Origin: Ruminococcus sp.
GTDB lineage: Bacteria; Bacillota; Clostridia; Oscillospirales; Ruminococcaceae
Direction of reading: 5' to 3'
NCBI GenBank assembly: GCA_017475555.1
Contig: JAFVFL010000016.1
Span: 1 to 64,000, forward strand
Length of the DNA: 64,000 bases
Positions 33,288-42,725 of this stretch are shown piece after piece. Below the pieces are notes generated by a model. The model saw only the letters and a program-made list of their open reading frames with translations, ran no database searches and was not told the DNA's origin. Each line of letters begins with the position of its first letter. Position 1 is the first letter of the stretch. The position numbers and the translations under genes were made by a program.

Positions 33288-35603
33288 ATGGAGCGATCGT
33301 ATGAGATATATAATCTTGATTGTGCTCATTGCGGTGCGAAGATAGAGGAGGCTATAAATGAGCTTGAAGAGGTGGAATCTGCTGTATTGAATTTTCCGCT
33401 GAAAAAGCTGAAGGTCAATGCAGAGCATAGCGATGAGCTGCTTGAAAAGATGAACCGTACTGCAAGGGCGATAGAGCCGGATGTGGAAATACGGCATTAT
33501 CTCGGTTCAAAGACCTTTGAATTTGAAGTCAGGGAGCTTGACTGTGCTCATTGCGGTGCGAAGATAGAGCAGGCTGTGGGCGAAATGTATGGTATAGAGT
33601 CGGCAGTGCTGAATTTTCCGCTGAAAAAACTGACCGTCACCGGAAATGTCACAGATGAGACTATAGAGCTGATGAACGAGCTTGCACGCTCTATAGAGCC
33701 GGGGGTTGAGCTTGTAAAAATTGAACAGACAACTCACTCGCACAGTCACGGGCATGAGCACGATGAGTCACTGAAGGGTGAGTTTATCTTTCTTGGCGTC
33801 GGGATCGTTCTGTTTATCATAGCACTGCTTCTCGGCAGTGGAGAGCATACCATATCGTCACTGATGCTCTATATTGCTGCATATATCGCACTCGGCTGGG
33901 AAGTCCTGCGGGCAACGTGGAAAAATATTCTCTCGAAGAATTTCTTTGACGAGAATACGCTGATGACTATTGCGACAATAGGTGCGTTCGCTCTTGGAGA
34001 GTATTCCGAGGCGGTAGGTGTTATGCTGTTTTTCAAGGTTGGTGAGCTGTTTGAGGATATCGCAGTATCAAGAAGCCGCAGAGCGATAACTGATGTGGCA
34101 CAGCTCAGAGTAGATAAGGCAGATGTCCTCCGTGACGGCAGCTATGTAACTGTATCCTCTGACGAGATAAAGATAGGCGATATACTGCGTATCAAGGCAG
34201 GTGAGAGGATCGCTGCGGACGGAACTATAGAATCCGGAAGCCCTTTCATTGATACATCAGCGGTCACCGGAGAGCCTCTTCCGGTACAGCTTTTCGCCGG
34301 AGACAGCGTAATGTCAGGCTGCATAAATACATCTGAGACCTTTACTATGAAGGCTTCGGCAGCAGCAGGAGATTCAATGATATCGAGGATCGCCCGTGCA
34401 GTTGAGGACGCATCTGCGGAGAAGCCGAAGATAGACCGGTTCATAACTCGGTTCTCAAAGGTGTATACACCTATCGTAATAGCTGCCGCAGTTCTTACGG
34501 CAGTTCTCGGAACGCTTATAACCGGTGACTGGAGCAAATGGGTCTATTCTGCACTCACATTCCTTGTTATCAGCTGTCCGTGTGCTCTTGTACTGAGCGT
34601 GCCGCTGGCGTATTTTTCTGGTATCGGTGCAGCGTCTAAGCTTGGGATACTTTTCAAGGGCGGCGAGTCACTTGAGGCTCTTGGAAAGGTCAGGGCGGCG
34701 GCATTTGACAAGACAGGAACACTCACGACCGGTACGTTCGGTGTTACAAGGATAGTCAGATATTCAGATATGACAGATGATGAGCTTCTGGAGCTGTGTG
34801 CAGCGTGTGAGCAGTCATCAACTCACCCGGTGGCAAAGAGTATCGTTTCGGCGTGCGGCGGCAGAGAACTTGCACAGCCGGAAAGAGTTACGGAGCTTGC
34901 CGGGCGTGGTATCAGTGCAGTGATCGGCGGCAGGGAGGTGCTCTGCGGGAATGCTGTTCTTATGAGTGAGAAAGGTATATCGCTACCGGAAGCTGACAAC
35001 GAACCGGGAACTAAGGTATACATTGCAGCGGGCGGTACTCTATGTGGAATGATAAACGTTTCAGACACCTACAGAGAGGGTGCTGCGGAGGCAGTTTCAG
35101 GATTGAAGTCACTCGGAGCTAAAGTGGCAATGTTCACTGGTGATTCACCGGAAAATGCTGAATACTGCGGAAGACAGCTTGGAATACCGGATATTCACGG
35201 TGGACTTCTTCCGGAGGATAAGCTCAGGGAGCTTGAAGCAATGAGAGAGAAATACGGAGCTGTGATGTTTGTCGGTGACGGGATAAATGATGGCCCGGTG
35301 CTTGCCGGAGCAGACGTAGGAGCTGCAATGCAGACAGGCTCAGACCTTGCACTTGAGGCGGCAGATGTGGTGTTCATGAACAGCGACCCCGTATCCGTGG
35401 TAAGGGCAAAGCGTATAGCTGATAAGACGCTTCGTATCGCCTATGAGAATATCATCTTCGCACTTGCGGTAAAGGCGGCAGTTCTGGTACTTGGAATACT
35501 TGGTTTTCCGAATATGTGGTTTGCAGTTTTTGCAGATTCCGGAACAGCAATGCTCTCTATCCTCAATTCTATCCGTGTGTTAAGGACAAAGCAGTACAGA
35601 TAA
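33288..35603 (+). CDS. Heavy-metal P1B-type ATPase (Zn/Cd export type)
   Basis: A 771-residue pump with two tandem HMA metal-binding domains (LDCAHCGAKIE at about 6 and 84), a short His-rich stretch (HSHSHGHEH near 147), six to eight membrane helices, the translocation motif SCPCALVLS, phosphorylation site FDKTGTLT, and hinge VGDGINDGPVLAGADVG. The CPC plus His/CxxC N-terminus fits Zn2+/Cd2+/Pb2+ exporters (ZntA/CadA type). The two HMA domains share near-identical stretches (DCAHCGAKIE, SAVLNFPLKKL), a recent internal duplication. Confidence 0.93.
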   Translation: MERSYEIYNLDCAHCGAKIEEAINELEEVESAVLNFPLKKLKVNAEHSDELLEKMNRTARAIEPDVEIRHYLGSKTFEFEVRELDCAHCGAKIEQAVGEMYGIESAVLNFPLKKLTVTGNVTDETIELMNELARSIEPGVELVKIEQTTHSHSHGHEHDESLKGEFIFLGVGIVLFIIALLLGSGEHTISSLMLYIAAYIALGWEVLRATWKNILSKNFFDENTLMTIATIGAFALGEYSEAVGVMLFFKVGELFEDIAVSRSRRAITDVAQLRVDKADVLRDGSYVTVSSDEIKIGDILRIKAGERIAADGTIESGSPFIDTSAVTGEPLPVQLFAGDSVMSGCINTSETFTMKASAAAGDSMISRIARAVEDASAEKPKIDRFITRFSKVYTPIVIAAAVLTAVLGTLITGDWSKWVYSALTFLVISCPCALVLSVPLAYFSGIGAASKLGILFKGGESLEALGKVRAAAFDKTGTLTTGTFGVTRIVRYSDMTDDELLELCAACEQSSTHPVAKSIVSACGGRELAQPERVTELAGRGISAVIGGREVLCGNAVLMSEKGISLPEADNEPGTKVYIAAGGTLCGMINVSDTYREGAAEAVSGLKSLGAKVAMFTGDSPENAEYCGRQLGIPDIHGGLLPEDKLRELEAMREKYGAVMFVGDGINDGPVLAGADVGAAMQTGSDLALEAADVVFMNSDPVSVVRAKRIADKTLRIAYENIIFALAVKAAVLVLGILGFPNMWFAVFADSGTAMLSILNSIRVLRTKQYR

Positions 35604-35604
35604 T

Positions 35605-35641
35605 AAAAGCCCGGAGGCAGGATTTCTGCTTCCGGGCTTTT
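35605..35641. terminator. Terminator between the P-type ATPase and pectate lyase genes
   Basis: Sixteen-bp stem 35605-35620 / 35626-35641 with loop GATTT and one G-T pair; T-rich on both sides, so it can serve both convergent genes. Confidence 0.8.
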
Positions 35642-35662
35642 GAATTGATCGTCAGTGATCTT

Positions 35663-38593
35663 TTATACAGCCGTGCTTGTCTGAACTATAAGCTTTCTCA
35701 TCGCAGCGAGGTCGAAGGTATCAACCCTTCCGTCGCCGTTTACATCACCGTTTACGGATTGCTCCTTAGTTATTCCTTCAGCACCGAGAAGATATCTGTG
35801 CATGAGGACAAGGTCGGCAACATTTACCGATTTATCGAGGTTTATATCGCCTATAACAGCAGTTGGAGCCGTCTCTGTGGTTGTGACTGGGGGAGCAGTT
35901 GTCGTCGTTGCAGCCGCTGTAGTTGTGGTCGTAGTAGTTGTCGTAGTTGTTGTTGTCGTAGTAGTAGTTGTTGTAGTAGTCTCTGTTATGAGCTGCCACC
36001 TCTGACAGTCGTTATTTGTCGGTTCATACTGCTGTACATTCGCACCGCTGTCAACAGAAGCGTTTGCTATCTCAACAAGGCAGGTATCCTTTGAAGCGTG
36101 AGTGAGTATGCTGTACGAGCCGTCAAGATTCTTGCTGAAGCGGAACAGCTGAGAGCTGTCCTTTGAAGAATACTCAGCAAGGTCGATATTGCTGCCGTTT
36201 GCACTTCCCTCAGCCTTGAGGGCATAAGCATCGTCCTGGAGTGAGCGTATCCAGTAATAATTGCCCGAACCGAATGAGCGGAGGATCCACTTCTGGCAGT
36301 CAAAATCATTCGAGCCCCACTGCTGAACATTCGTGCCAGCCGTCATAGAGCCGTTTACGATATCCATTACCATACCTGAATTCTTATTCTGGAAGGTGTA
36401 AATAACGCTCGTGTCCATTGCTATGCCCGGATCGGTAACAGATTCAAGTATCCAGTCCTGACAGGTAGCACCATTTACCTCCCACTGCTGAACATTTGCA
36501 CCGGAGGTAGTGCTTGCGTCCGCTATCTCGACAGCCGAAGCCTCGCCGGTAACTCTTGTGCGTATCTTATAGCTGCCGTCATCGTTCTTGGTCAGCATGA
36601 ACTGCTGGTTTGTACCGCCGTTATAAGTGTATATGTCGATATTTGTTCCGTTTGCAGTCTTTTTGCCCGCAACATCGAGTACATACGTACCGCCGTCGCC
36701 GACGCATGAAGCGATGTAGTAATACCCGTCACCTGCACTGTAGAGCTTCCAGATATCGTGAACAGAGGTACCGTCCGTGCCCCATTGCTGTACATTTGCA
36801 CCGTTTGCAGCCTCAGCACCGGCTACCTGCATATAAATTCCGGAGTTCACATTCTTGATCCTGTATGCCGAGCCCTCGGAAAAGCTTGCCGGAACTGGTG
36901 CGACCGGCCCGCTCGGAGCTTCGGTATAGCCTGCACTCGGTATTCCCGGTGAAGCGTAGCGGAGGTACATCCAGTTGTTCTTTGAGCTCTGGCAGCCGCT
37001 GTACTTTGATGTATAGGTCTTAGCATCCGCAGCCGAGAGCTTCACGTAGCTGTAATTTGATGTAGCCTTCCATGTACCTGTCTTTGCATATGAAGGATTT
37101 GATGAAGTACCGGCACCTGCGGTAAGACGATTTACCTTGCCTGATGACTGCGAGCCGGAGTCGAGGAAATAGCCGAGATTCTGGTCAGTAGAGCTTGGAG
37201 CATTCCAGTCGCAGCAGACATTTCCGCTCTGGGAATTATTCTCATAGTAGCAGTTTTCGGCGAAGATATTGGTATTCGCCTGAACAGTGTATGCCATAGA
37301 GAACTCGCTGACATAGTTATTGAGACTGTGGAAGTAGCCCCAACGCATAAGTCCCGGAGCACGTGTCAGGGTCTTGTAGAATTTATTTGCAGCGAGGGTC
37401 ATGCGGGGATAGCCGTTGTACTTTGAGTAATTGCTTGCACTGCTGTCCGGGTAGCCGAGGATAAGTCCGTACTCATGCAGACCGAACGAGCAGTCTGAAA
37501 CTGTGCAGTAATCCGCATCATAGCAGCAGGCGAGGAACTTATCCCAGTCCGGACTTGTATCGTATCCAAGCATATTGTAGTCATCGTGACCGGTAAATGT
37601 GACATGATCTACCCAGAGATTCTCACCTGAGCGGAAGTATACGACGATAGAATCGTTTCCGTTTGAGCGGTAATCATGCTGCATATCAAGGTTCTTGATG
37701 ATAACGTTGTTTCCGACTCCGTCATTTGAGCTTGTGAGGAACTGAACGTTATACAGGGTATGAGAACTGTAGCTGCCGATGATGGTCTTGTTGCTGTGGA
37801 CGTTTATGCGTCCTGCTGGGCAGTATTTGTGATTTCCCGAGGAGTCATCGGTAAGCTCCGTTACCTTGATGTCCTTAGTTATCACGATAGTGTACGGAGT
37901 ATCTGAGGTAGCGTACTTTTTCAGCTCATCGAACGAAGTTGCCTCAACTACCTCGCCGAAGAGTCCGCCGATATCAGCAGCCTTGATGTTGCCGGAGTTA
38001 TCATCGAAGCAGTAGCCGGCAAAGCCCTGTAAGCCGTCAGCATTGAGCAGCCACAGCTGATTGTCCGCGCCGGTATAGCTTGCAAGTGTCATGCCGCTGC
38101 TGCCCTGTGTGAGAGCAAGGTCGGTATTTGAGTAGTTCACGATCTTGTAATACAGGTTATTGCCGAGGTGGTCGGTCTTGACCGGTATCACATACCAATG
38201 CTGTGATTTAGCTGACTCGCTGCCGTACATTATAACGCTTGCACCGGCAGTAACATTATAATTGAGCGGGGTGAGCAGTCTGCCGGACTGAGCATTGGTG
38301 AGCTTGAAGTAGGTACCCTTTGAGTCAGAACCTACCATATCGAAACGCCATGAGGGAGACAGGTCGCTTCCGAGAGCCTTGACGGAGAGGGTAGAGCCGT
38401 CAGTGGTACCATTTTCAGTGAGCACCTTTGAGTTGTCCTTGGTTGCAATGGTCATCAGCTGGGGCGGATAGTCAGTCGATATAGCCGAAGCGGTCATGCC
38501 GCTGTAGGCTGTACCGAAGAGGGGGACGATCCATGCGATGAGCATTGTCAGCGACATGAGGACGGCACGCCGCAGACGAGTGAATTTTTTCAT
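35663..38593 (-). CDS. Secreted pectate lyase (PL1) with ricin-type modules and dockerin
   Basis: A 976-residue modular enzyme. Order: signal peptide (1 to about 38), ricin-type/CBM13-like module (40-195), PL1 beta-helix (about 200-530) with LWVDHVTFTGHDD and RAPGLMRWGYFHSLNNY (catalytic Arg region), two further ricin-type modules (about 565-705 and 715-855), a long poly-Thr linker, and a C-terminal type I dockerin with two calcium loops (DINLDKSVNVADL and DVNGDGRVDTFDL). It cleaves polygalacturonate by beta-elimination outside the cell and should dock onto a cohesin scaffold. RBS AGGAGG precedes the ATG. Confidence 0.93.
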   Translation of the reverse strand: MKKFTRLRRAVLMSLTMLIAWIVPLFGTAYSGMTASAISTDYPPQLMTIATKDNSKVLTENGTTDGSTLSVKALGSDLSPSWRFDMVGSDSKGTYFKLTNAQSGRLLTPLNYNVTAGASVIMYGSESAKSQHWYVIPVKTDHLGNNLYYKIVNYSNTDLALTQGSSGMTLASYTGADNQLWLLNADGLQGFAGYCFDDNSGNIKAADIGGLFGEVVEATSFDELKKYATSDTPYTIVITKDIKVTELTDDSSGNHKYCPAGRINVHSNKTIIGSYSSHTLYNVQFLTSSNDGVGNNVIIKNLDMQHDYRSNGNDSIVVYFRSGENLWVDHVTFTGHDDYNMLGYDTSPDWDKFLACCYDADYCTVSDCSFGLHEYGLILGYPDSSASNYSKYNGYPRMTLAANKFYKTLTRAPGLMRWGYFHSLNNYVSEFSMAYTVQANTNIFAENCYYENNSQSGNVCCDWNAPSSTDQNLGYFLDSGSQSSGKVNRLTAGAGTSSNPSYAKTGTWKATSNYSYVKLSAADAKTYTSKYSGCQSSKNNWMYLRYASPGIPSAGYTEAPSGPVAPVPASFSEGSAYRIKNVNSGIYMQVAGAEAANGANVQQWGTDGTSVHDIWKLYSAGDGYYYIASCVGDGGTYVLDVAGKKTANGTNIDIYTYNGGTNQQFMLTKNDDGSYKIRTRVTGEASAVEIADASTTSGANVQQWEVNGATCQDWILESVTDPGIAMDTSVIYTFQNKNSGMVMDIVNGSMTAGTNVQQWGSNDFDCQKWILRSFGSGNYYWIRSLQDDAYALKAEGSANGSNIDLAEYSSKDSSQLFRFSKNLDGSYSILTHASKDTCLVEIANASVDSGANVQQYEPTNNDCQRWQLITETTTTTTTTTTTTTTTTTTTTTAAATTTTAPPVTTTETAPTAVIGDINLDKSVNVADLVLMHRYLLGAEGITKEQSVNGDVNGDGRVDTFDLAAMRKLIVQTSTAV
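35898..35985 (-). repeat. Low-complexity Thr-codon tract (linker of the pectate lyase)
   Basis: Near-pure runs of GTA/GTT/GTC triplets on the + strand encode the Thr linker between the last ricin-type module and the dockerin. Tract length is prone to slippage. Confidence 0.85.
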
Positions 38594-38656
38594 TCAGAAG
38601 ACCTCCTTGAAATAAATTTGATAAAAAATATAACCCCGACATATTTAATCACATTT

Positions 38657-38685
38657 ATTATAGCATATCATTCACAGATTGTCAA
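38657..38685 (-). promoter_or_regulatory. Promoter of the pectate lyase gene
   Basis: Minus strand TTGACA (38685-38680), 17-nt spacer, TATAAT (38662-38657), about 65 nt before the start codon. Confidence 0.82.
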
Positions 38686-38722
38686 GATACGCAGACTATC
38701 ATTTAATATTTTTACAAGAAAA

Positions 38723-38745
38723 ATGCGGAGCATAAAGCTCCGCAT
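38723..38745 (-). terminator. Terminator of hpf
   Basis: Nine-bp stem 38723-38731 / 38737-38745 with a 5-nt loop; in the leftward direction it is followed by TTTTTC. Confidence 0.72.
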
Positions 38746-38793
38746 CTACATTTATTGGTATCTGATATCACGGTCTATTGAACCTGAAGCAGC

Positions 38794-39321
38794 TCAGGTA
38801 TTATCCGGCTCAAGGAGAGCGTATCCGCCGTCGTCACGCTTATACACAACATTGATATCACCTGTCTCAGCGTTCTGGAACATAAAGAATTCATGACTGA
38901 GCAGATTCATCTGGAGTATAGCCTCATCAACGTTCATCGGGCGGAGCTTGAACTTCTTGTCCTTGATTATCTCATAATCCGGAGCCTCCTCAACAGGCTC
39001 AGTGAATGCGTCCTTGAAAGCCGTATCCTTCAGCTTTTTCTCGATCCTTGTCTTGTTCTTTCTGATCTGTCGTATAATCTTGTCGATAGCATCATCGAGA
39101 GCAACGTACTTATCAGGAGCTCTTCTCTCAGAGCGATAGATCATATTATTGTACTTTACAGTAAGCTCAAGAATGATATCGTTCTTCTCCTCAGCAAGAA
39201 CGATCTTCGCATCAGCCTCGTCTCCGAAGAACTTTCCGAGCCTGGTGTTTATCTTCGGCTCTGCGTACTCAGTGAAATTCTGGGGAATCTGCATCTTCTT
39301 TGCTGTGATGGTTATTTTCAT
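38794..39321 (-). CDS. hpf: Long-form ribosome hibernation promoting factor
   Basis: A 175-residue long HPF: N-terminal YfiA-like ribosome-binding domain (1 to about 105, MKITITAKKMQIP start) and the C-terminal dimerisation domain (about 118-175: KFKLRPMNVDEAILQMNLLSHEFFMF). It joins 70S ribosomes into 100S dimers in slow growth. The leader is about 85 nt and holds short hairpins (39340-39410), possibly regulatory. Confidence 0.95.
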   Translation of the reverse strand: MKITITAKKMQIPQNFTEYAEPKINTRLGKFFGDEADAKIVLAEEKNDIILELTVKYNNMIYRSERRAPDKYVALDDAIDKIIRQIRKNKTRIEKKLKDTAFKDAFTEPVEEAPDYEIIKDKKFKLRPMNVDEAILQMNLLSHEFFMFQNAETGDINVVYKRDDGGYALLEPDNT

Positions 39322-39414
39322 ATTTCAGCGTCCTCCTTTGTTGTCCGGACGTAGCCGGATCAGTATATATACACCTCGTGATAGAGGTAAGTATAAGCTT
39401 CTGCTTATGTTTAT

Positions 39415-39425
39415 ATTATACCACA
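39415..39425 (-). promoter_or_regulatory. Extended -10 promoter of hpf
   Basis: Minus strand TGTGGTATAAT (39425-39415) carries the TGn extension; no convincing -35 is seen at 17 nt. Downstream hairpins include ATAAGC-agaa-GCTTAT and ACCTC-tatcac-GAGGT. Confidence 0.6.
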
Positions 39426-39518
39426 TCTTATGTTGGATAGCTATAGATTTTTGTGAGTTTTGCATATTTTTTATAGATTTTGTTTACTTTGTACAATTTC
39501 ACGACTTGTTTTTATTGA

Positions 39519-40874
39519 CTATGAACAAAGTGAATCAAGCATAGTTTTGAGTATCTGCTCCGCTGTGACAGGTGTTCCGTACTTGTTTTCAAGCAGGACG
39601 CAGAACGCTATCGGGTGTCTGTCGTCAACGATGAACCCGGTAAGCAGGGCATTTTCCTCAGCTCCCTCAAGCACCTGGGCAGTACCGCTTTTCACGGCGA
39701 GAGTATACCCCGGAACTGATACGGCGTAATGATCTGCACCGTTCGTCAGGAGTATCTGTCTGACAGCCGAAGCAGTATCCTCAGAGAAAAGCTGCTTGCT
39801 GAATCTTGTGCTGCCGAGCACTGATACATCACCATAGGTATCACTTGCACGGTCGATGAGGTACGGCATTGTCATTTTTCCCGTACCATTGGCGATAGCA
39901 CTTTCCCACATCATCATCTGCACCGGGCTGACGAGAGTCTCTCCCTGACCTATACAGCCCCACTGGGTATTGAATTCATCTGTATCCGTCAGTACCGTAG
40001 AGGCTGTTTCGCACTGAATACCATTTATATCTATATATTGCGGCTCGTCGTCATTTACAGAGTATCCGAGTGTGCGGTATATCCTCTTTATCCCCTCAAG
40101 CGGCATATCCGGGTCTGCAACGAGCTGAGCAAAGAACGGATTGCAGCTGTTCTCGATCGCCTGCTGTATATTCTGCATTCCGTGACCGCTGCTGTAGTGA
40201 CAAACGATCTCATCTCCATAGGCGTTGACATATTTTCCGCTGCAGCTGTAGGATTTCGAGAAAAGCTTTTCCGTGCCCATAAGCTCCAGTGCGGTTATCA
40301 GAGTCGGTATCTTCTGTGTAGAGCCGGGAACAGTGCCGTACATTGCCTTTGATATCAGTGTTCCTGACTTCATCTCGGCGATATTTCCATACCCCTTCGT
40401 GACATCTATCGAGGGTACGGACGCACACACCAGCAGCTCCCCGGTCTTGTAGTTATACGCACACGCACAACCGTCAGCACCCGCATAGGCATTATAGACA
40501 GCTCTGTTGGCATAGTGGTCGAGTGTCGTATATATCGCAGCCTTTCCGCCTTCACGGATAAGTCCCTCTGAGAATGAATAGTTGTTGAGCAGGTCAATAT
40601 TTTGTGCTATAAGGGTATTCTCCATTTGCCCCTTGTCGTCGCCGATGAGATTTCCCACATCAAGAAAATGATTTTCTTCATATTCTCCTGTGCCGGTGCC
40701 GTCGAACAGTACATCTCCGCTCCGGTCGTAGACGATACCAAGCTCATGATCCTCAGAGTGCATCATATAGAACGGGGCATCCCGGTCGATACGGACAACG
40801 AGTACAGCCATACCAATCAGGAATAGCATTATGAAAAGCGTTATCACTCTCTGGCATCTTCTTATGCTCTTCAT
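39519..40874 (-). CDS. Class B penicillin-binding protein (PbpA/FtsI type)
   Basis: A 451-residue transpeptidase with one N-terminal membrane helix (about 12-30) and a short non-penicillin-binding region. Active-site motifs: STQK (in PGSTQKIP; Ser nucleophile), SCN (ENSCNPFF) and KSGTAQ. It crosslinks peptidoglycan together with the SEDS polymerase encoded upstream. The start overlaps the FtsW-like stop by 4 nt. FHA-SEDS-PBP gene order recalls the fhaB-rodA-pbpA group of actinobacteria. Confidence 0.92.
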   Translation of the reverse strand: MKSIRRCQRVITLFIMLFLIGMAVLVVRIDRDAPFYMMHSEDHELGIVYDRSGDVLFDGTGTGEYEENHFLDVGNLIGDDKGQMENTLIAQNIDLLNNYSFSEGLIREGGKAAIYTTLDHYANRAVYNAYAGADGCACAYNYKTGELLVCASVPSIDVTKGYGNIAEMKSGTLISKAMYGTVPGSTQKIPTLITALELMGTEKLFSKSYSCSGKYVNAYGDEIVCHYSSGHGMQNIQQAIENSCNPFFAQLVADPDMPLEGIKRIYRTLGYSVNDDEPQYIDINGIQCETASTVLTDTDEFNTQWGCIGQGETLVSPVQMMMWESAIANGTGKMTMPYLIDRASDTYGDVSVLGSTRFSKQLFSEDTASAVRQILLTNGADHYAVSVPGYTLAVKSGTAQVLEGAEENALLTGFIVDDRHPIAFCVLLENKYGTPVTAEQILKTMLDSLCS

Positions 40875-42139
40875 ACATTAGCCCCCCTTTTCTTGCCGGG
40901 GATCCTGTGAAACTCCGGCGACTGAGCAGCTGTGAGCATACCCGTCATCAGTCCGCTCGTCACCATAGAGCTTCCGCCTGCTGAGATAAAGGGTATAGTA
41001 ACGCCTGTAAACGGTATAAGATTGCATGAGCCGAAGATATTCAGAGCCATTTGAACCGTGAATGCCGCACATACTCCGGCTGCAAGCGTACCGTGATAGT
41101 ACGAACGAGGTGGGTCAAAGAGGGGAGCTGATATCATTATCAGTAGTGCAAGAACTGTCATAAGTGCGGTGAGAAGCCCCCATTCCTCCGATATCGAAGC
41201 GAAAACTATATCATTTTCGTGTGCGAAAATGTCACACAGGAATCCTTTTCCAGGGCCCTTTCCGAACCAGCCGCCTTCAGCGATAGCGATCAATGCCCTC
41301 GACTGCTGATAGCCTCCGCCGGAGGTATCGCTCCATATATCGGTGAAAAGGCGAGCCTTGACATAGTCCGGTGCAAAGTAAACTCCGACGCAGGCTATGA
41401 CGAACACGGCGATAGCAGCGGCAATGAGGGTCTTTTTGGAGAATTTCGCCTTCGGATAGCAGATACGCAGCAGGAATCCGGCAGCATATATCGCCGCAAA
41501 CGTTGGTATGCTGCCAAGATCCCTGCACCACCACTGTAAAAGGCATATCGCAGCGGTCATAATGAACAGTATAACATTTTCCCGGACGATGTAGAATTTC
41601 CAGACCCTGACCTTATTCTGCTGCTCAGTAATTGATGTAGCACACGCAAGCACGAGCAGGGGCTTTAAAAACTCAGACGGCTGAATCGAAAAATTGCCGA
41701 TGTTGACCCACATACTGCGGCTGCCGGTAAGCGTGACGATAGCGATCATGACAAGGATCATGCAGATGTATACGATCTTTTTTTCGTTCTGGATACGCTT
41801 ATGACTGCGGCACAGGAGAAAACCAATCTGACACGACACAAGTGCAGCGATACCGGTGACATAGTGCTTCACATCAAGGCTGACTCCACCGAAGCATGAC
41901 TGGAAGATATTGCTCATATTGATAATGAGCAGCAGCATGAAGTTCACGGTAAAGGTATGCTGCCGGAAGAAGAGCATGACAAAGCTGTAGGCTATATCAA
42001 GCCCGATAACTGCGGCAGCGAGTATAAAAGCATCGGAGCTGCTCTCATAGCTGCCGCTGCTGAAAACATTGAACAGCATGACGGCATGGGCGGCAATGAC
42101 GAAGATACAGGAGAAGAGGTAGGAAAATGGGTTGCTCAT
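40871..42139 (-). CDS. FtsW/RodA/SpoVE-family peptidoglycan polymerase
   Basis: A 422-residue SEDS protein with ten membrane helices. Recognisable parts: IQPSEFLKPLLVL, GGGYQQSRALIAIAEGGWFGKGPG, ISEEWGLL and the C-terminal GVTIPFISAGGSSMV. It polymerises lipid II. The ATG at 42139 is chosen for GGAGGG upstream and the ATGA overlap with the FHA gene; the longer frame would add a basic 46-residue stretch inside that gene. Division versus elongation role cannot be told. Confidence 0.93.
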   Translation of the reverse strand: MSNPFSYLFSCIFVIAAHAVMLFNVFSSGSYESSSDAFILAAAVIGLDIAYSFVMLFFRQHTFTVNFMLLLIINMSNIFQSCFGGVSLDVKHYVTGIAALVSCQIGFLLCRSHKRIQNEKKIVYICMILVMIAIVTLTGSRSMWVNIGNFSIQPSEFLKPLLVLACATSITEQQNKVRVWKFYIVRENVILFIMTAAICLLQWWCRDLGSIPTFAAIYAAGFLLRICYPKAKFSKKTLIAAAIAVFVIACVGVYFAPDYVKARLFTDIWSDTSGGGYQQSRALIAIAEGGWFGKGPGKGFLCDIFAHENDIVFASISEEWGLLTALMTVLALLIMISAPLFDPPRSYYHGTLAAGVCAAFTVQMALNIFGSCNLIPFTGVTIPFISAGGSSMVTSGLMTGMLTAAQSPEFHRIPGKKRGANV

Positions 42140-42549
42140 TTCACGTCCCTCCTCTTTCTTAGTGTGAGCCTGCGGCTGCCGATACTTATTACGTCGTTTT
42201 CCCGGAGCTTTTTTCTTTTTATCTGCACTCCGTTGACGAAAACCCCGGATTTTGAGCCGAGATCGGTTATAGTCCACACTCCGTCAGCGACAGTGAGCAG
42301 AGCATGATAGCGTGAGACGGACATTTCCGGCAGCCTTATATCAGCCGAGGCGTGTCTGCCAATGAGTATCTCATCGCACAGAAGTCTGTGGGTATGCCCC
42401 TGCTCGACAAGCTCCATACCGGAGGATATCTTGTTCCAGCGTTTTTTTCCGGTACTTCTTTCCCGGTACGCACAGAGTATCAGTACGAGAGAGCAAATAT
42501 CTATGGCTGCGGCAGTTGCAGCACAGAGTAAAAGCGGCGTAAGCTCCAT
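42136..42549 (-). CDS. Membrane-anchored FHA-domain protein
   Basis: A 137-residue protein: one N-terminal membrane helix (about 5-27), then a forkhead-associated domain (about 55-130) with ILIGRHASADIRLP, SVSRYHALL and SKSGVFVNG, the phosphothreonine-binding residues. It should recruit a Thr-phosphorylated partner to the SEDS-PBP pair encoded next. No Ser/Thr kinase is in the window. Confidence 0.92.
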   Translation of the reverse strand: MELTPLLLCAATAAAIDICSLVLILCAYRERSTGKKRWNKISSGMELVEQGHTHRLLCDEILIGRHASADIRLPEMSVSRYHALLTVADGVWTITDLGSKSGVFVNGVQIKRKKLRENDVISIGSRRLTLRKRRDVK

Positions 42550-42591
42550 ATATAGCTCCTTTCTTTGTCATCATTCATATATCATGAGTAT

Positions 42592-42620
42592 ATTATATCA
42601 CAATCCTCTGAAGATTTCAA
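42592..42620 (-). promoter_or_regulatory. Promoter of the FHA-SEDS-PBP operon
   Basis: Minus strand TTGAAA (42620-42615), 17-nt spacer, extended -10 TGTGATATAAT (42602-42592). Confidence 0.8.
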
Positions 42621-42686
42621 CCATGTACGCTGATAAAGGAAAAAGCTGCAAAATATCCCGGAAAAGGGGAAGATATCCCAAAAAAA

Positions 42687-42709
42687 TCGCTGCCATTATC
42701 TGACAGCGA
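42687..42709 (-). terminator. Terminator of the APVLDD-repeat gene
   Basis: Six-bp core stem TCGCTG/CAGCGA (42687-42692 / 42704-42709); leftward transcription then meets a seven-T run. It separates the purA-side genes from the FHA operon. Confidence 0.65.
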
Positions 42710-42725
42710 CGATTTATTAAGGTAT

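Noticed and set aside
35898..35985. Repetitive tract that could be taken for a CRISPR or satellite
   Set aside because: It is a triplet repeat encoding a Thr linker, without spacers or constant repeat units.
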